From assembly GCA_013695335.1 (NCBI GenBank), contig JACDAR010000206.1, forward strand, positions 1 through 30,421: a DNA stretch of 30,421 nucleotides, in the 5' to 3' direction. A model generated the notes under the pieces. It was not told the DNA's origin, ran no database searches, and saw nothing but the letters and a program-made list of their open reading frames with translations. Shown one piece after another: positions 7,835 to 15,695 of this stretch; positions within the stretch are counted from its first letter, which is position 1, and every line of letters starts with the position of its first letter. The DNA comes from Rubrobacter sp. (GTDB lineage: Bacteria; Actinomycetota; Rubrobacteria; Rubrobacterales; Rubrobacteraceae). The position numbers and the translations under genes are program-made.

Positions 7835-7902
7835 AGTCCCGTACTCCCCAGATCCTTCCACAGCCTCGGAGAACGCTTCCGCATACTAGCAGAGTCTACC
7901 AC

Positions 7903-7938
7903 CGGGTAAATGCCGTTTGACGGGTAAACATGCCGTTT
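7903..7938 (+). repeat. Imperfect tandem repeat in the STAS/NYN intergenic region
   Basis: CGGGTAAATGCCGTTT (7903-7918) is repeated as CGGGTAAACATGCCGTTT (7921-7938), differing by a two-base insertion. The repeats flank and overlap the candidate -35 box of the NYN gene, so they could be paired protein-binding sites. Confidence 0.55.
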
Positions 7939-7947
7939 TTTGATAAC
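7917..7947 (+). promoter_or_regulatory. Candidate promoter of the NYN gene
   Basis: TTGACG (7917-7922) and GATAAC (7942-7947) are 19 bases apart, nine bases before the ATG at 7957. There is no Shine-Dalgarno sequence, so the transcript would be close to leaderless. The spacing is a little long. Confidence 0.35.
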
Positions 7948-7956
7948 ATCCCGCCT

Positions 7957-8541
7957 ATGGAGACGCAAAATTCGGCAGAACAGGTGGCGGTTTTCGTGGA
8001 CGGCGCGAACCTCTACCATTCTATAAAGAGCTACTACAAGGGCGTCCTCGACTACGACAGGCTCTTGAAGGCGGCGGTCGGGGACCGTGCCCTCCTGCGC
8101 GCCACTTTCTACATAGTAGAGAAACAGGAATCGGACGACACGCCTGGCGCCCGCTCCTTCGTCTACAACCTCAACAAGTTCGGCTACAAGGTGCGCTCGA
8201 AGCCCCTCGTCGTGCACGAGACGTTCACGCCTGACGGGGAACGGAGCGTCACGCACAAGGGCGACTGGGATATGGGCATCGTCGTAGATATGATGCGCCT
8301 CTCGGGACACGCCGGAACATACGTGCTGGTCTCAGGCGACGGGGACTACGTTGAGGCCATCGAGTATCTACAGAGCGAGAAGGGTATCCGGGTCGAGGTG
8401 GTGAGCGCGGGCCAGTGTACTTCCCGGGCCCTCCTCGACGTGTGCGACGCGCACACGGATCTGGCGGATATTCCGGATCTCTTCAGGGACAAGCCGTCAG
8501 GTTACAAGCATCAGGCTACAGGAGTTTCCGCCAGAACCTGA
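7957..8541 (+). CDS. NYN-domain (LabA/DUF88-like) putative RNase
   Basis: The product has 194 residues and a PIN-like NYN domain. Acidic metal-binding positions are visible in VAVFVDGANLY (Asp15, Asn18), KGDWDMGIVVDMM and VLVSGDGDYVE, the pattern of NYN proteins. Relatives cleave RNA or act in RNA turnover, but the target here is unknown. The ATG at 7957 is used: the longer frame would begin at 7930, inside the likely promoter. It converges with the small membrane protein gene at 8593. Confidence 0.8.
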   Translation: METQNSAEQVAVFVDGANLYHSIKSYYKGVLDYDRLLKAAVGDRALLRATFYIVEKQESDDTPGARSFVYNLNKFGYKVRSKPLVVHETFTPDGERSVTHKGDWDMGIVVDMMRLSGHAGTYVLVSGDGDYVEAIEYLQSEKGIRVEVVSAGQCTSRALLDVCDAHTDLADIPDLFRDKPSGYKHQATGVSART

Positions 8542-8550
8542 CGGTTCACA

Positions 8551-8563
8551 TGGGACTATCCCA
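8551..8563. terminator. Short hairpin between convergent genes
   Basis: TGGGA-CTA-TCCCA is a perfect 5-bp stem with a 3-base loop, placed between the NYN stop and the stop of the convergent small membrane protein gene. It has no T run. Possibly a weak terminator. Confidence 0.25.
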
Positions 8564-8592
8564 GGGCGGACGTTGCAGATTGGGTTCGTCCA

Positions 8593-8784
8593 TCACGTGA
8601 CCGCTGCGCAACGCGCCGAACAGCCCGAAAAAACCCCAGTGATCGCGCCGATCGCAAGGGCACCGAGTTGCCAACTCGCCAGAACTCCCACCAACAAGGC
8701 TCCGACCAATGCTACGACCATCGTGGTGATAATTATGCCCAGGATTTTCTTGCCAAGTTTGACGCCAGCCTGCTTCTGCTCCAT
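8593..8784 (-). CDS. Small two-helix membrane protein, function unknown
   Basis: The product has 63 residues. After a charged start (MEQKQAGVKLGKK) come two hydrophobic segments, at about residues 14-36 and 41-58, separated by a short turn. GAGGAG sits six bases before the ATG at 8784, which supports real translation. It lies 62 bases downstream of murB on the same strand. I do not recognise the family. Confidence 0.6.
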   Translation of the reverse strand: MEQKQAGVKLGKKILGIIITTMVVALVGALLVGVLASWQLGALAIGAITGVFSGCSARCAAVT

Positions 8785-8846
8785 GTGATCTCCTCGTGAC
8801 GCCAGGATATTGATGCAATTACAACAGGGTGGCGGTGCATACGATG

Positions 8847-9746
8847 CTATGGCTCCCCGATCACACGCACTTCCGACTCCAGTTCGACGCCCAGCTTCTC
8901 GCGAACCGTCTCCCTGACCAGCTCTATAAGCGCGAGGGCGTCATTAGCCGTGCCGCCGCCGAGGTTGACCAGATAGTTCGCGTGGACCGGCGAGACTTCG
9001 AGTTGCCCGACCCTGGTCCCTTTGAGACCGGCAGCTTCTATGACGCGGCCAGGGAAGTCTCCAGGCGGGCGTTTGAAGGTGGAGCCGCAACTCGGCCGGT
9101 TGGGTGAGCCGTTCATGCGCTGGGCACGGAACTCCCTTATGCGGGCTTTGAGTTCCGCGGGATCTCCAGGCCCCAGGGTGTATCCGGCGCGGAGCACGAT
9201 CCAACCCTGCCGCTCGTGCAGAACGCTGTGACGGTACGAGAGCCCCAGATCCCCGTTCGTCATCCTGACTACCTCCCCGGCGTCGGGACGGAAAACGTCA
9301 GCCCAGTCCAGAACTTCGACGGTCTCGGAGCCGTATGCGCCAGCGTTCATATACACAGCGCCGCCGACGGTTCCCGGAATGCCTGTGGCGAACTCCAATC
9401 CGGCGAGGCCGCGGGCCGCCGTGGTGTTGGCGAGGACAGGATAGAGAACGCCGGCGTCGGCGATCACGCATTCCCCATCGAACGCCACGTCCTTGAGTGC
9501 TTTGGCGAGCCTGATGGTGAGGCCGCGCACGCCGCCGTCGCGGACGAGGACGTTTGTGCCGCCCCCGAGGATGGTGATGGGGATATCGTGCTCACTTGCC
9601 TTCTTCACGGCCGAGATCACCTCATCGGCGCTGCGGGGTTCGAGCAGCGCGTCGGCGGGTCCGCCTATCTTCCAGGCCGTGTAGCGTCTGAGGGGTTCGT
9701 CGAGCTTGGCCGTGGGAAACAGTTCTTGTAGAGTATCCAAATGCAT
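8847..9746 (-). CDS. murB: UDP-N-acetylenolpyruvoylglucosamine reductase
   Basis: This 299-residue FAD enzyme reduces UDP-GlcNAc-enolpyruvate to UDP-MurNAc with NADPH in peptidoglycan synthesis. The FAD-binding part shows YTAWKIGGPAD (about 22-32) and ILGGGTNVLVRDGG (59-72). The catalytic loop is CGSTFKRPPG with proton-donor Ser222, and YRHS with Arg172. The short form without the type I insert fits the type II MurB of Gram-positives. The start ATG at 9746 overlaps the divergent ATG at 9741. No Shine-Dalgarno sequence is seen and a TATATT box lies seven bases upstream, so translation is probably leaderless. Confidence 0.93.
   Translation of the reverse strand: MHLDTLQELFPTAKLDEPLRRYTAWKIGGPADALLEPRSADEVISAVKKASEHDIPITILGGGTNVLVRDGGVRGLTIRLAKALKDVAFDGECVIADAGVLYPVLANTTAARGLAGLEFATGIPGTVGGAVYMNAGAYGSETVEVLDWADVFRPDAGEVVRMTNGDLGLSYRHSVLHERQGWIVLRAGYTLGPGDPAELKARIREFRAQRMNGSPNRPSCGSTFKRPPGDFPGRVIEAAGLKGTRVGQLEVSPVHANYLVNLGGGTANDALALIELVRETVREKLGVELESEVRVIGEP
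9706..9734 (+). promoter_or_regulatory. Candidate promoter of the MazG-like gene, inside the murB start
   Basis: TTGGCC (9706-9711) and TAGAGT (9729-9734) are 17 bases apart, with six bases from the -10 box to the ATG at 9741. That geometry would give a leaderless mRNA. Confidence 0.35.
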
Positions 9747-10130
9747 GACGGTGAATATAGATCACGGCCCGACGGACTGCACGCAGGCTCCGAAGATCCG
9801 ACTGAAAGCGGGCTGACGCTGGCTGAGATCCAGGGTCAAATCCGGCGTCTCAAGCGGGCGAAGGGCTTCGATATTACCCTGGATCAGCGCCTGGCTTACC
9901 TGACAGCCGAGGTGGGAGGGGTCGCGGCTGAGGTTCTGAAAATATCCCGTGACGGCAAACGTGATGTCGGCCAGATGAACGCCGGGGAGCGGGCGGCGGT
10001 GGTGGAGATGCTTGGCATGGAGATATACGATGCCGTGTGGAATCTCCTGGATCTCGCGGAGATGGCAGGCGTGGACGTGGAAGCGGCGTTCCGCAAGAAA
10101 GCTTACCTGAACGAAAGCAGGGAATGGTGA
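9741..10130 (+). CDS. MazG-like nucleotide pyrophosphohydrolase family protein
   Basis: The product has 129 residues and is mostly helical. The core (about 27-125) reads LAEIQGQIRRL, LAYLTAEVGGVAAEVLK and IYDAVWNLLDLAEMAGVDVEAAFRKKA, resembling the all-alpha MazG/NTP-PPase group, where the first helix pair carries ExxE and the second ExxD metal ligands. Here the first helix has TAEVGGVAAE and the second lacks a full ExxD (it reads MEIYDAVWNL), so catalytic activity is uncertain. The start at 9741 shares ATGCAT with the murB start. The sugar nucleotidyltransferase follows after seven bases, suggesting one operon. Confidence 0.65.
   Translation: MHDGEYRSRPDGLHAGSEDPTESGLTLAEIQGQIRRLKRAKGFDITLDQRLAYLTAEVGGVAAEVLKISRDGKRDVGQMNAGERAAVVEMLGMEIYDAVWNLLDLAEMAGVDVEAAFRKKAYLNESREW
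9754..9759 (-). promoter_or_regulatory. -10 box of murB
   Basis: TATATT on the minus strand, seven bases before the murB ATG. No convincing -35 box at 17-18 bases. It lies within the first codons of the divergent MazG-like gene. Confidence 0.4.
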
Positions 10131-10137
10131 AGAGACT

Positions 10138-11175
10138 ATGAAGGCGATGGCGCTCGCGGCGGGCAAGGGTACCCGGCTTTTCCCGCTGACAGGCGAAGTA
10201 CCGAAACCGATGGCCCCAGTTGTCGATACCCCGATCATCGAGCACATCTTCGAGCTTCTGGCCACCCACGGCTTCGACGAGGTACACGTGAACGTGTTCT
10301 ATCTGGCCGACGCCCTGCTCCGGGCCTACGGCGAAGAATCGCGGGTTGACGGCATGAAAGTCCACCTGGAAAGGGAAGAGCAGCTACTCGGGACGGCGGG
10401 GGGCGTCCGGCGGCTGGCGGAGAAATTCGACGATACCTTCGTCGTCATATCGGGTGACGCCCTGACGGATGTGGATCTCGGTGAGCTCGTCGCCTTCCAC
10501 AAGGAGAAGGATGCGCTAGCCACCATCGCGCTGCGCCGGGTCTTCGATACCTCGGAGTTCGGGGTGGTGGAGGTGGATGAGGGGGGAAACATCCTCGGTT
10601 TCCAGGAGAAACCCAACCCAAGGGATGCGATCAGCACGCTTGCCAATACCGGAATTTACGTGTTCGAGCCACGCGTCCTGGATTACGTCCCAGAAGGAAC
10701 TTTCTTCGACTTTGCCCACGACGTGTTCCCGAAGTTTCTGGCAAACGGGGAGCGGTTCGTCGGCTATCAGGGGGATTTTTACTGGTCTGACATCGGGACG
10801 CTTCAGGCTTACCGGGAGGCCCAGTACGACGTGCTGTCTGGCCGGGTGCGGGTGAAGATACCGGGCGAGAAGCGCGGCGAGAGCCTGTGGGTCGGGGAGG
10901 ACGCCCACATCCACCCCTCCGCCAGCCTGGAAGGGCACGTGCTAGTTGGCCGGGACGCGGTGATCGGAAGGGATGTCACGCTCGCTGGCGACGTGACGGT
11001 CGGGAGCGACTGTTGGGTCCGCCCCAACGCTACCATCAAGAGCAGCATCCTGCTGCCCGGCGCGAGTGTGGGCGACGGCGCATACTTGGAGGACTGCATA
11101 GTCGGCCACGGCTACGACGTGCGGCCTGGAGAGACGATCCGGGGCGGAGCTCTGATCCGGCGCTCCCCCGCCTGA
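10138..11175 (+). CDS. NDP-sugar pyrophosphorylase (mannose-1-phosphate guanylyltransferase-like)
   Basis: This 345-residue protein has two parts. A nucleotidyltransferase domain (about 1-235) starts MKAMALAAGKGTRLFPLT with the GxGTRL nucleotide loop, then KPMAPV, VISGDALTDVDL with the metal-binding Asp, and FQEKP. A C-terminal left-handed beta-helix (about 255-340) has hexapeptide repeats such as VLVGRDAVIGRDVTLAGDVTVG. This layout is that of enzymes activating hexose-1-phosphates to GDP- or NDP-sugars for envelope glycans. Which sugar cannot be decided. GAAGAG lies upstream of the ATG and the gene follows the MazG-like gene by seven bases. Confidence 0.85.
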   Translation: MKAMALAAGKGTRLFPLTGEVPKPMAPVVDTPIIEHIFELLATHGFDEVHVNVFYLADALLRAYGEESRVDGMKVHLEREEQLLGTAGGVRRLAEKFDDTFVVISGDALTDVDLGELVAFHKEKDALATIALRRVFDTSEFGVVEVDEGGNILGFQEKPNPRDAISTLANTGIYVFEPRVLDYVPEGTFFDFAHDVFPKFLANGERFVGYQGDFYWSDIGTLQAYREAQYDVLSGRVRVKIPGEKRGESLWVGEDAHIHPSASLEGHVLVGRDAVIGRDVTLAGDVTVGSDCWVRPNATIKSSILLPGASVGDGAYLEDCIVGHGYDVRPGETIRGGALIRRSPA

Positions 11176-11277
11176 TACGAGTTCAGTTCGAGGGTTCGCT
11201 ACATCCGTGCGTCGGGAGTAGGGAAAAGCAATACGACTTACGCTCCACAAACGAAGCGAATGAGCCTCCTGGATTCG

Positions 11278-11967
11278 CTACTGTTTGACGAGGCGGTAGC
11301 CGAAGCCGCGAACTGTCTCTATGAGTTTGGGTTCTGAGGGATTATCGCCGAGTTTGTTGCGGAGGCGCTGGACGTAGACGTTCACGGTGCGCTCGTCTAT
11401 GTACTCGTCCTCGCCCCAGACCTGCCGCAGAAGCGCGCCGCGCGGGAAGACCCTGCCCGGGCTGCGGGCCAGGGTATAGAGCAGCTTGAACTCGCGTGGA
11501 GAGAGCAGGATTTCCTTGCCGCCCTTGTTGACTTCGACCCGATCCGGATCAATCGCCAGGTCGCCTATGTGGATGCGGCCAGAAGCGCCAGCCATCTCGC
11601 CCGCGATCTCGCGTTTCCGAAGGATCTGCTTCACCCTAGCCACCAGCTCCCTGGGATTCACAGGCGAGCGCATATAGTAATCCGCGCCGAGCTCGATACC
11701 CACGATGCGGTCCATAGTGTCCTCATCTCGCAAAAGGGCGACAGTCGAGACGTTCGGCTTCTGCACACCAGCTATCACCTGGAACCCGCGTTCATCGGGC
11801 AGACGATTATCAACTACCGCGATCTCGAAGTCCTCGCGGCCGGAGATCTGACGCGCCTGGGCGCCGGAACCGGCGGGCAACACACGCCACCCCTCACCAG
11901 ACAAAGCCCGCCTGAGGTGCAGGCGTTCTTCGTCATCCCCGATAACCAGCAGAACCGCCGCGCTCAA
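11278..11967 (-). CDS. OmpR/PhoB-family response regulator with an atypical receiver
   Basis: The product has 229 residues: an N-terminal receiver (about 1-120) and a C-terminal winged helix (about 130-229; VYVQRLRNKLG then VRGFGYRL). The acidic pair Asp11-Asp12 and phosphoacceptor Asp53 (VVDNRLP) are present. By alignment to the usual receiver pattern, the conserved Thr is Leu79 and the conserved Lys is Ser101 (MRSPVNP in place of the usual TKPF), so normal phospho-signalling is doubtful. No histidine kinase is nearby. The start is TTG 11967, the only candidate after an in-frame stop. It converges with the sugar nucleotidyltransferase gene; the 102-bp gap shows no clear terminator. Confidence 0.85.
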   Translation of the reverse strand: MSAAVLLVIGDDEERLHLRRALSGEGWRVLPAGSGAQARQISGREDFEIAVVDNRLPDERGFQVIAGVQKPNVSTVALLRDEDTMDRIVGIELGADYYMRSPVNPRELVARVKQILRKREIAGEMAGASGRIHIGDLAIDPDRVEVNKGGKEILLSPREFKLLYTLARSPGRVFPRGALLRQVWGEDEYIDERTVNVYVQRLRNKLGDNPSEPKLIETVRGFGYRLVKQ

Positions 11968-12015
11968 AACGTGCGGCCCACTTCGTTCTCAGAACATCTC
12001 CCCATCATCGCCAGA

Positions 12016-12021
12016 ATTATA
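12016..12021 (-). promoter_or_regulatory. -10 box of the response regulator gene
   Basis: A perfect TATAAT on the minus strand, about 50 bases before the TTG start. The -35 region is not recognisable, which may mean an activator is needed. Confidence 0.45.
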
Positions 12022-12052
12022 TCCTCAAAATCAATCACAGATCACACGCACC

Positions 12053-12081
12053 TTGAGCAAAGCCCCTTCGGACGATATCAT
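12053..12081 (+). promoter_or_regulatory. Promoter of tRNA-Arg
   Basis: TTGAGC (12053-12058), a 17-base spacer and TATCAT (12076-12081), with 12 bases to the 5' end of the mature tRNA. A good sigma-70 type match. Confidence 0.7.
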
Positions 12082-12093
12082 GGATCACAAGAT

Positions 12094-12170
12094 GCGCTCG
12101 TAGCTCAGCCGGATAGAGCGTCTGACTACGAATCAGAAGGTCGCAGGTTCGAGTCCTGCCGAGCGCGCCA
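12094..12170 (+). tRNA. tRNA-Arg (anticodon ACG)
   Basis: A full cloverleaf of 77 bases can be drawn. Acceptor GCGCTCG pairs with CGAGCGC; the D arm is GCTC...GAGC; the anticodon stem TCTGA pairs with TCAGA around loop CTACGAA, giving ACG at the centre; the T stem GCAGG pairs with CCTGC around TTCGAGT. The 3' CCA is encoded (12168-12170). ACG is normally edited to ICG to read CGT, CGC and CGA. Confidence 0.97.
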
Positions 12171-12212
12171 ACGAAAGTTTTGCCGATCCGCTGTTTTCTC
12201 TACGGATTCTGA

Positions 12213-12249
12213 CACTTTCACGCCTATTCGGATGAAGTGGCGTGAAGTG
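12213..12249. terminator. Bidirectional hairpin between tRNA-Arg and the IclR gene
   Basis: CACTTTCACGCC (12213-12224) pairs with GGCGTGAAGTG (12239-12249), with one bulged T and a 14-base loop. It sits between the plus-strand tRNA and the minus-strand operon end, where a shared terminator is expected. There is no strong T run. Confidence 0.5.
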
Positions 12250-12251
12250 CG

Positions 12252-13040
12252 TCACTCGCCTGGGATGGTGGCGTGGTATCCGAGGCACCACGATATTTCG
12301 TCCGCGGCATCCCGGACCTGGGCTCCGGCGGCGAGGAGGTCTTCGGGCGATAGCCGGAAAGCCGGGCCAGAGACGCTCACGGCACCCACGACCTCGCCCC
12401 CAGAGCGGCGAATCGGCGCACCGACGGCGCTCAGCCCGATCTCGAGTTCCTCGACCGTGTGGCTGTAGCCCTGGTCCCGAATCTCCTGTAGCTGGGATTT
12501 CAAACCCGATGCGGAGACCATGGTGTTTTCGGTGAAGCGCTCCAGCTTCCTGTTCAAAACACGGAGCCTCTGGTCCTCCGGCATGTAGGCAAGGAACACT
12601 TTTCCTGCGGCGGTGGCATGCAGCGGCGTGTGAAGGCCCGTCCAATCGACGCTGACGGCTGATGCTCGAGAGACACTCTGGTGGACGATGACGGCTTCGT
12701 CCTCTTCGAGGACCGTGATGGTGACGGTCTCACCGGTCTGTTCGCTCAGGCGGTCACAGATCGGCCTGGCGCAGCGAAGGATGTCCAGGTCTGCGCTGAC
12801 GGCGCTTGCCAGGAGCAACATCCCGAAGCCCAGGCGGTACTTCTCGGTCGCCGCGTCCTGCTCGACTAACCTCCTGTCCCTGAGCGTGGTGAGCAACCTG
12901 TACGCTGTGGATTTGTGGATCTCCAGCTCGTTGGCGACCTCAGTTACCCCGGACCATCCCTGACGGGCAAGTAGCTCCATCACGGAGATGGCGCGATCCA
13001 CCGACTGTACGGATGGGCTTCTTCTGACTACGGCGCACAT
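12252..13040 (-). CDS. IclR-family transcriptional regulator
   Basis: This 262-residue protein has an N-terminal winged helix-turn-helix (about 12-75; SVDRAISVMELLA and ELEIHKSTAYRLLTTL) and a C-terminal effector domain (about 85-255), with HATAAGKVFLAYMPE and SAVGAPIRRSGGEVVGAVSVSGP as in the IclR family. Such proteins sense small metabolites and repress or activate catabolic genes. It is the last gene of the demethylation operon, 50 bases after the sarcosine oxidase-like gene, so it is the likely local regulator. Candidate binding sites are at 24096-24113 and 27897-27912. The ligand is unknown. Confidence 0.9.
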   Translation of the reverse strand: MCAVVRRSPSVQSVDRAISVMELLARQGWSGVTEVANELEIHKSTAYRLLTTLRDRRLVEQDAATEKYRLGFGMLLLASAVSADLDILRCARPICDRLSEQTGETVTITVLEEDEAVIVHQSVSRASAVSVDWTGLHTPLHATAAGKVFLAYMPEDQRLRVLNRKLERFTENTMVSASGLKSQLQEIRDQGYSHTVEELEIGLSAVGAPIRRSGGEVVGAVSVSGPAFRLSPEDLLAAGAQVRDAADEISWCLGYHATIPGE

Positions 13041-13089
13041 GGCTGGGAATCCTACACTACCGACAGAGATTCGTTATGGCCAGCGTCCT

Positions 13090-14325
13090 CTACCAGAACG
13101 CCCTCACATCCTCGGCGCGGGGGAAGGAATGGGGGCGCCCGTTGCGGCCAGACTCGAGGCTGCCGCGGTCGGGACGCCGTTCTCCGATCAGTCGGTCGAG
13201 GCGGAAGAGGCTTATGTCGTGGCGGGTCAGGCCCGTCGTGGCGAGATCCGCCATGATCTCCCCAACCACGCTGGCGAACTTGAAGCCGTGACCGGAGCAC
13301 GGCGAGGCCAGGCTCACCTGCGGGTACTCGGGGTGCAGGTCTATGACGAAGTGGTGGTCAGGGGTGTTGGTGAACATGCAGGTTTGCAGGTCCATCGTCG
13401 GGCCGCAACCGTCAGGGAAGTATCGACCGGCGAAGTCACGCAGAATTTGCTCGTCGTAGTCGTGGGGCTGGCGGTCTATTTCATCGGCCGGGCCGGTCTC
13501 GTTTAGGTGGAAGTATTTGCCGAACTTGAAGCCAGGCACGCCGTGGATGGGGAAGCCGTAGAAGCGTCCCTCGTCCACCAGCAGGTTGAAGACCGGGAAG
13601 TTGTCCGGGCGGAAGTGCTCCGGGCGATCCGGCTGCAACCAGGCGAGAACCTGCCTTTCGGGAACGGCGAGCCCGTCGAGCACGTCGAGGAAATCCCCGT
13701 TCCAGGCTCCGGCGGTCACGACGAGGTTGTCTGCCTCGTACGTGCCGCGGTCGGTTCGGACGCGGACGCCGCCTTCGAGGGGCTCCCACTCCAGAACCTG
13801 TTCGTGGCCGTGGATCTCGGCCCCGTGCGCCTGCGCCGCCGTCACGTAGGAGACGATGCACCGCTCGGGGGCAAGGAATCCCCCCTCCGGCTGCACCAGC
13901 GCGAGGTGGTCTGGCGGCAGGTTGTAGCCGGGATGGCGGCGTTTCAGCTCCGCGCCGGTCAATACCTCGTGCGGTAGGTCGTGGAGCCTGCAAGACTCCC
14001 ACGAGCCCTTGAAGACCCAGGAATCTTCCGGGCCTGCGTCTACGGAGCTCGTGATGTGCAGGAGCCTCTCTCCGGCCTGGCTCTGGATCTCACGCCACAG
14101 CTCGTAGGCCCGCCGGAGTAGGATCACGTAAGACGGATGCTCATAGTACGCGAGCCTGATGATGCGGGTGTGGCCGTGCGAAGACCCCATCGAATGAGGG
14201 ACGCCGAACCGCTCGAGGCCGAGCACCCGCTTGCCGCGCCTGGCAAGGTGGTAGGCGGTGGAGCTTCCCATCCCGCCGACGCCGACGACGATGGCGTCGA
14301 AGCGGCCGGAGTAGGTGACGCTCAC
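13090..14325 (-). CDS. Monomeric sarcosine oxidase / N-methyl amino acid oxidase
   Basis: This 411-residue flavoenzyme belongs to the MSOX/SolA group, which oxidises sarcosine or other N-methyl amino acids to the free amine, formaldehyde and hydrogen peroxide. The FAD-binding start is DAIVVGVGGMGSSTAYHLARRG (given here in parts: dinucleotide loop GVGGMGSS at about 15-22). Cys316 in QTCMFTNTPD matches the cysteine that bonds FAD covalently in this family (Cys315 in the Bacillus enzyme). The C-terminal HGFKFA motif is present. It overlaps the upstream GcvT-like gene by four bases. In this operon it would convert sarcosine to glycine; N-methyltryptophan-type substrates cannot be excluded. Confidence 0.82.
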   Translation of the reverse strand: MSVTYSGRFDAIVVGVGGMGSSTAYHLARRGKRVLGLERFGVPHSMGSSHGHTRIIRLAYYEHPSYVILLRRAYELWREIQSQAGERLLHITSSVDAGPEDSWVFKGSWESCRLHDLPHEVLTGAELKRRHPGYNLPPDHLALVQPEGGFLAPERCIVSYVTAAQAHGAEIHGHEQVLEWEPLEGGVRVRTDRGTYEADNLVVTAGAWNGDFLDVLDGLAVPERQVLAWLQPDRPEHFRPDNFPVFNLLVDEGRFYGFPIHGVPGFKFGKYFHLNETGPADEIDRQPHDYDEQILRDFAGRYFPDGCGPTMDLQTCMFTNTPDHHFVIDLHPEYPQVSLASPCSGHGFKFASVVGEIMADLATTGLTRHDISLFRLDRLIGERRPDRGSLESGRNGRPHSFPRAEDVRAFW

Positions 14326-15635
14326 GACCGCGAGCCGCCGTTCTGAGACTGCCCAAACCTGGCCACGGGGACGTTGGTCCTGGAGGTGGCCGAGTTCGAA
14401 GAATGCCCGTTGGGCTCGGGACGGTGTTCGTCCTCGGCTGGTTCGGAGCGGATGCGGGCGTTCTCCGGGTCGAAGAACGGTGTCTGGGCGACTCTGGCCG
14501 GTATCGGGCGTCCGTTTATCTCGACGACGAGGTTCGCACCAGGCCAGGAGTGGCCCGTGTCTACGTACGCCATCGCGAGCATCTTGCGGACGCTGTGGCC
14601 CATCGCGCTCGAGGTGACGCGCCCGACCTGCCTATCTCCCGGCATCACCGAGTCCTCGTAGTCCCCGGCTTCGGCGCCAGTTTCTATGGGCTCTCGGAAG
14701 GTCGCCACGTCGCCGATGCTGTATACCTTCGCGCCAGCGGCGGCAGGAACCTCGCTCTCCAGAGTGAGGCCGACCCAGCGGCGGTCGAGTCCCTTTTCTT
14801 GCAAACGCAGGAGGGTGTCGCGGCCTATGAAGTCGCGTTTGTTCATCCGGATCCAACGCGACAGGCCGACGTGGAACGGCGTGTCATTCTCGCTTATGTC
14901 AGGCCCGTATAGCGGCAGGCTCTTCTCTATCCGCAGGCTCTGCATGGCCTCGACACCATAGGGACGGAGGTCGAACTCACGCCCCTTGTCGAGCAGATAT
15001 TCCCACAGCACCGCTGCCTGATCCGCCGGTGTGTACAGCTCGTAGCCAAGTTCTCCCGTGTAGCCCGAACGTGAGATGAGAAGCTCGACCTCGCCTATCC
15101 GGCACGGCGCGAAGCGAAAGAAACGCAGGCTGTCCAGGTCCACGTCCTCGGCGATGGTCTTGAGGAACCGGCGTGAGCGCGGGCCCTGCACGACGGGCAG
15201 GGCGATGGCGGCGGTCACGTCGGTGACGTAGGCGCTGTTACCGGCTGCGTGCTCGGAGATCCAACGGTAAGTCTTCAGGCGCGGCCCGGAACTCGCGACT
15301 ACCATGAAGTGCTCGTCACCGAACTTGTAGACTGTCAGGTCGTCGATTACGCCGCCGTCCTCGTTGCACATGGTCGAGTAACGGAGCTGGCCCGGCTCCA
15401 TGTCCTGAACCTCGTTGACCAGTAATCGCCTGACCAACCTCTCCGCTCCCGGTCCCTTGATGTCTATCTCACCCATCGTCGAGAGATCCTGCATCCCCAC
15501 GTTGCGCCGCACGTTCAGGTGCTCCTCCGTGGAGGATGTGTACGCGCTCGGGAACATGAAGTCCCCGCCGCCCTTGATGACGTTCCTCGCCGAACGGAAG
15601 TGGAAATCGTAAAGCGGCGTCCTTCTCTCAGGCAT
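14322..15635 (-). CDS. GcvT-family aminomethyltransferase-like protein
   Basis: This 437-residue protein has the folate-binding GCV_T fold (about 30-300) and C-terminal barrel (about 310-390). The catalytic region GGVIDDLTVY has Asp98-Asp99, like the glycine cleavage T-protein, and SRSGYTGELGYELY follows. The last 45 residues are hydrophilic, low in complexity and probably disordered. T-proteins move a methylene group from an amine to THF. No GcvH or GcvP is nearby, so it probably acts on a free or oxidase-generated substrate, perhaps capturing the C1 unit released by the adjacent sarcosine oxidase. SD GAGAGGGG precedes the ATG. Confidence 0.8.
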   Translation of the reverse strand: MPERRTPLYDFHFRSARNVIKGGGDFMFPSAYTSSTEEHLNVRRNVGMQDLSTMGEIDIKGPGAERLVRRLLVNEVQDMEPGQLRYSTMCNEDGGVIDDLTVYKFGDEHFMVVASSGPRLKTYRWISEHAAGNSAYVTDVTAAIALPVVQGPRSRRFLKTIAEDVDLDSLRFFRFAPCRIGEVELLISRSGYTGELGYELYTPADQAAVLWEYLLDKGREFDLRPYGVEAMQSLRIEKSLPLYGPDISENDTPFHVGLSRWIRMNKRDFIGRDTLLRLQEKGLDRRWVGLTLESEVPAAAGAKVYSIGDVATFREPIETGAEAGDYEDSVMPGDRQVGRVTSSAMGHSVRKMLAMAYVDTGHSWPGANLVVEINGRPIPARVAQTPFFDPENARIRSEPAEDEHRPEPNGHSSNSATSRTNVPVARFGQSQNGGSRS

Positions 15636-15695
15636 GTCTACCCCTCTCCTCGAAACATAGCTTGCGAACTATACCGCACGCCCTTGTCACGTTCA

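Noticed and set aside
12094..12170. tRNA-Arg as an integration site for a mobile element
   Set aside because: No integrase gene and no second copy of the tRNA 3' end in the window.
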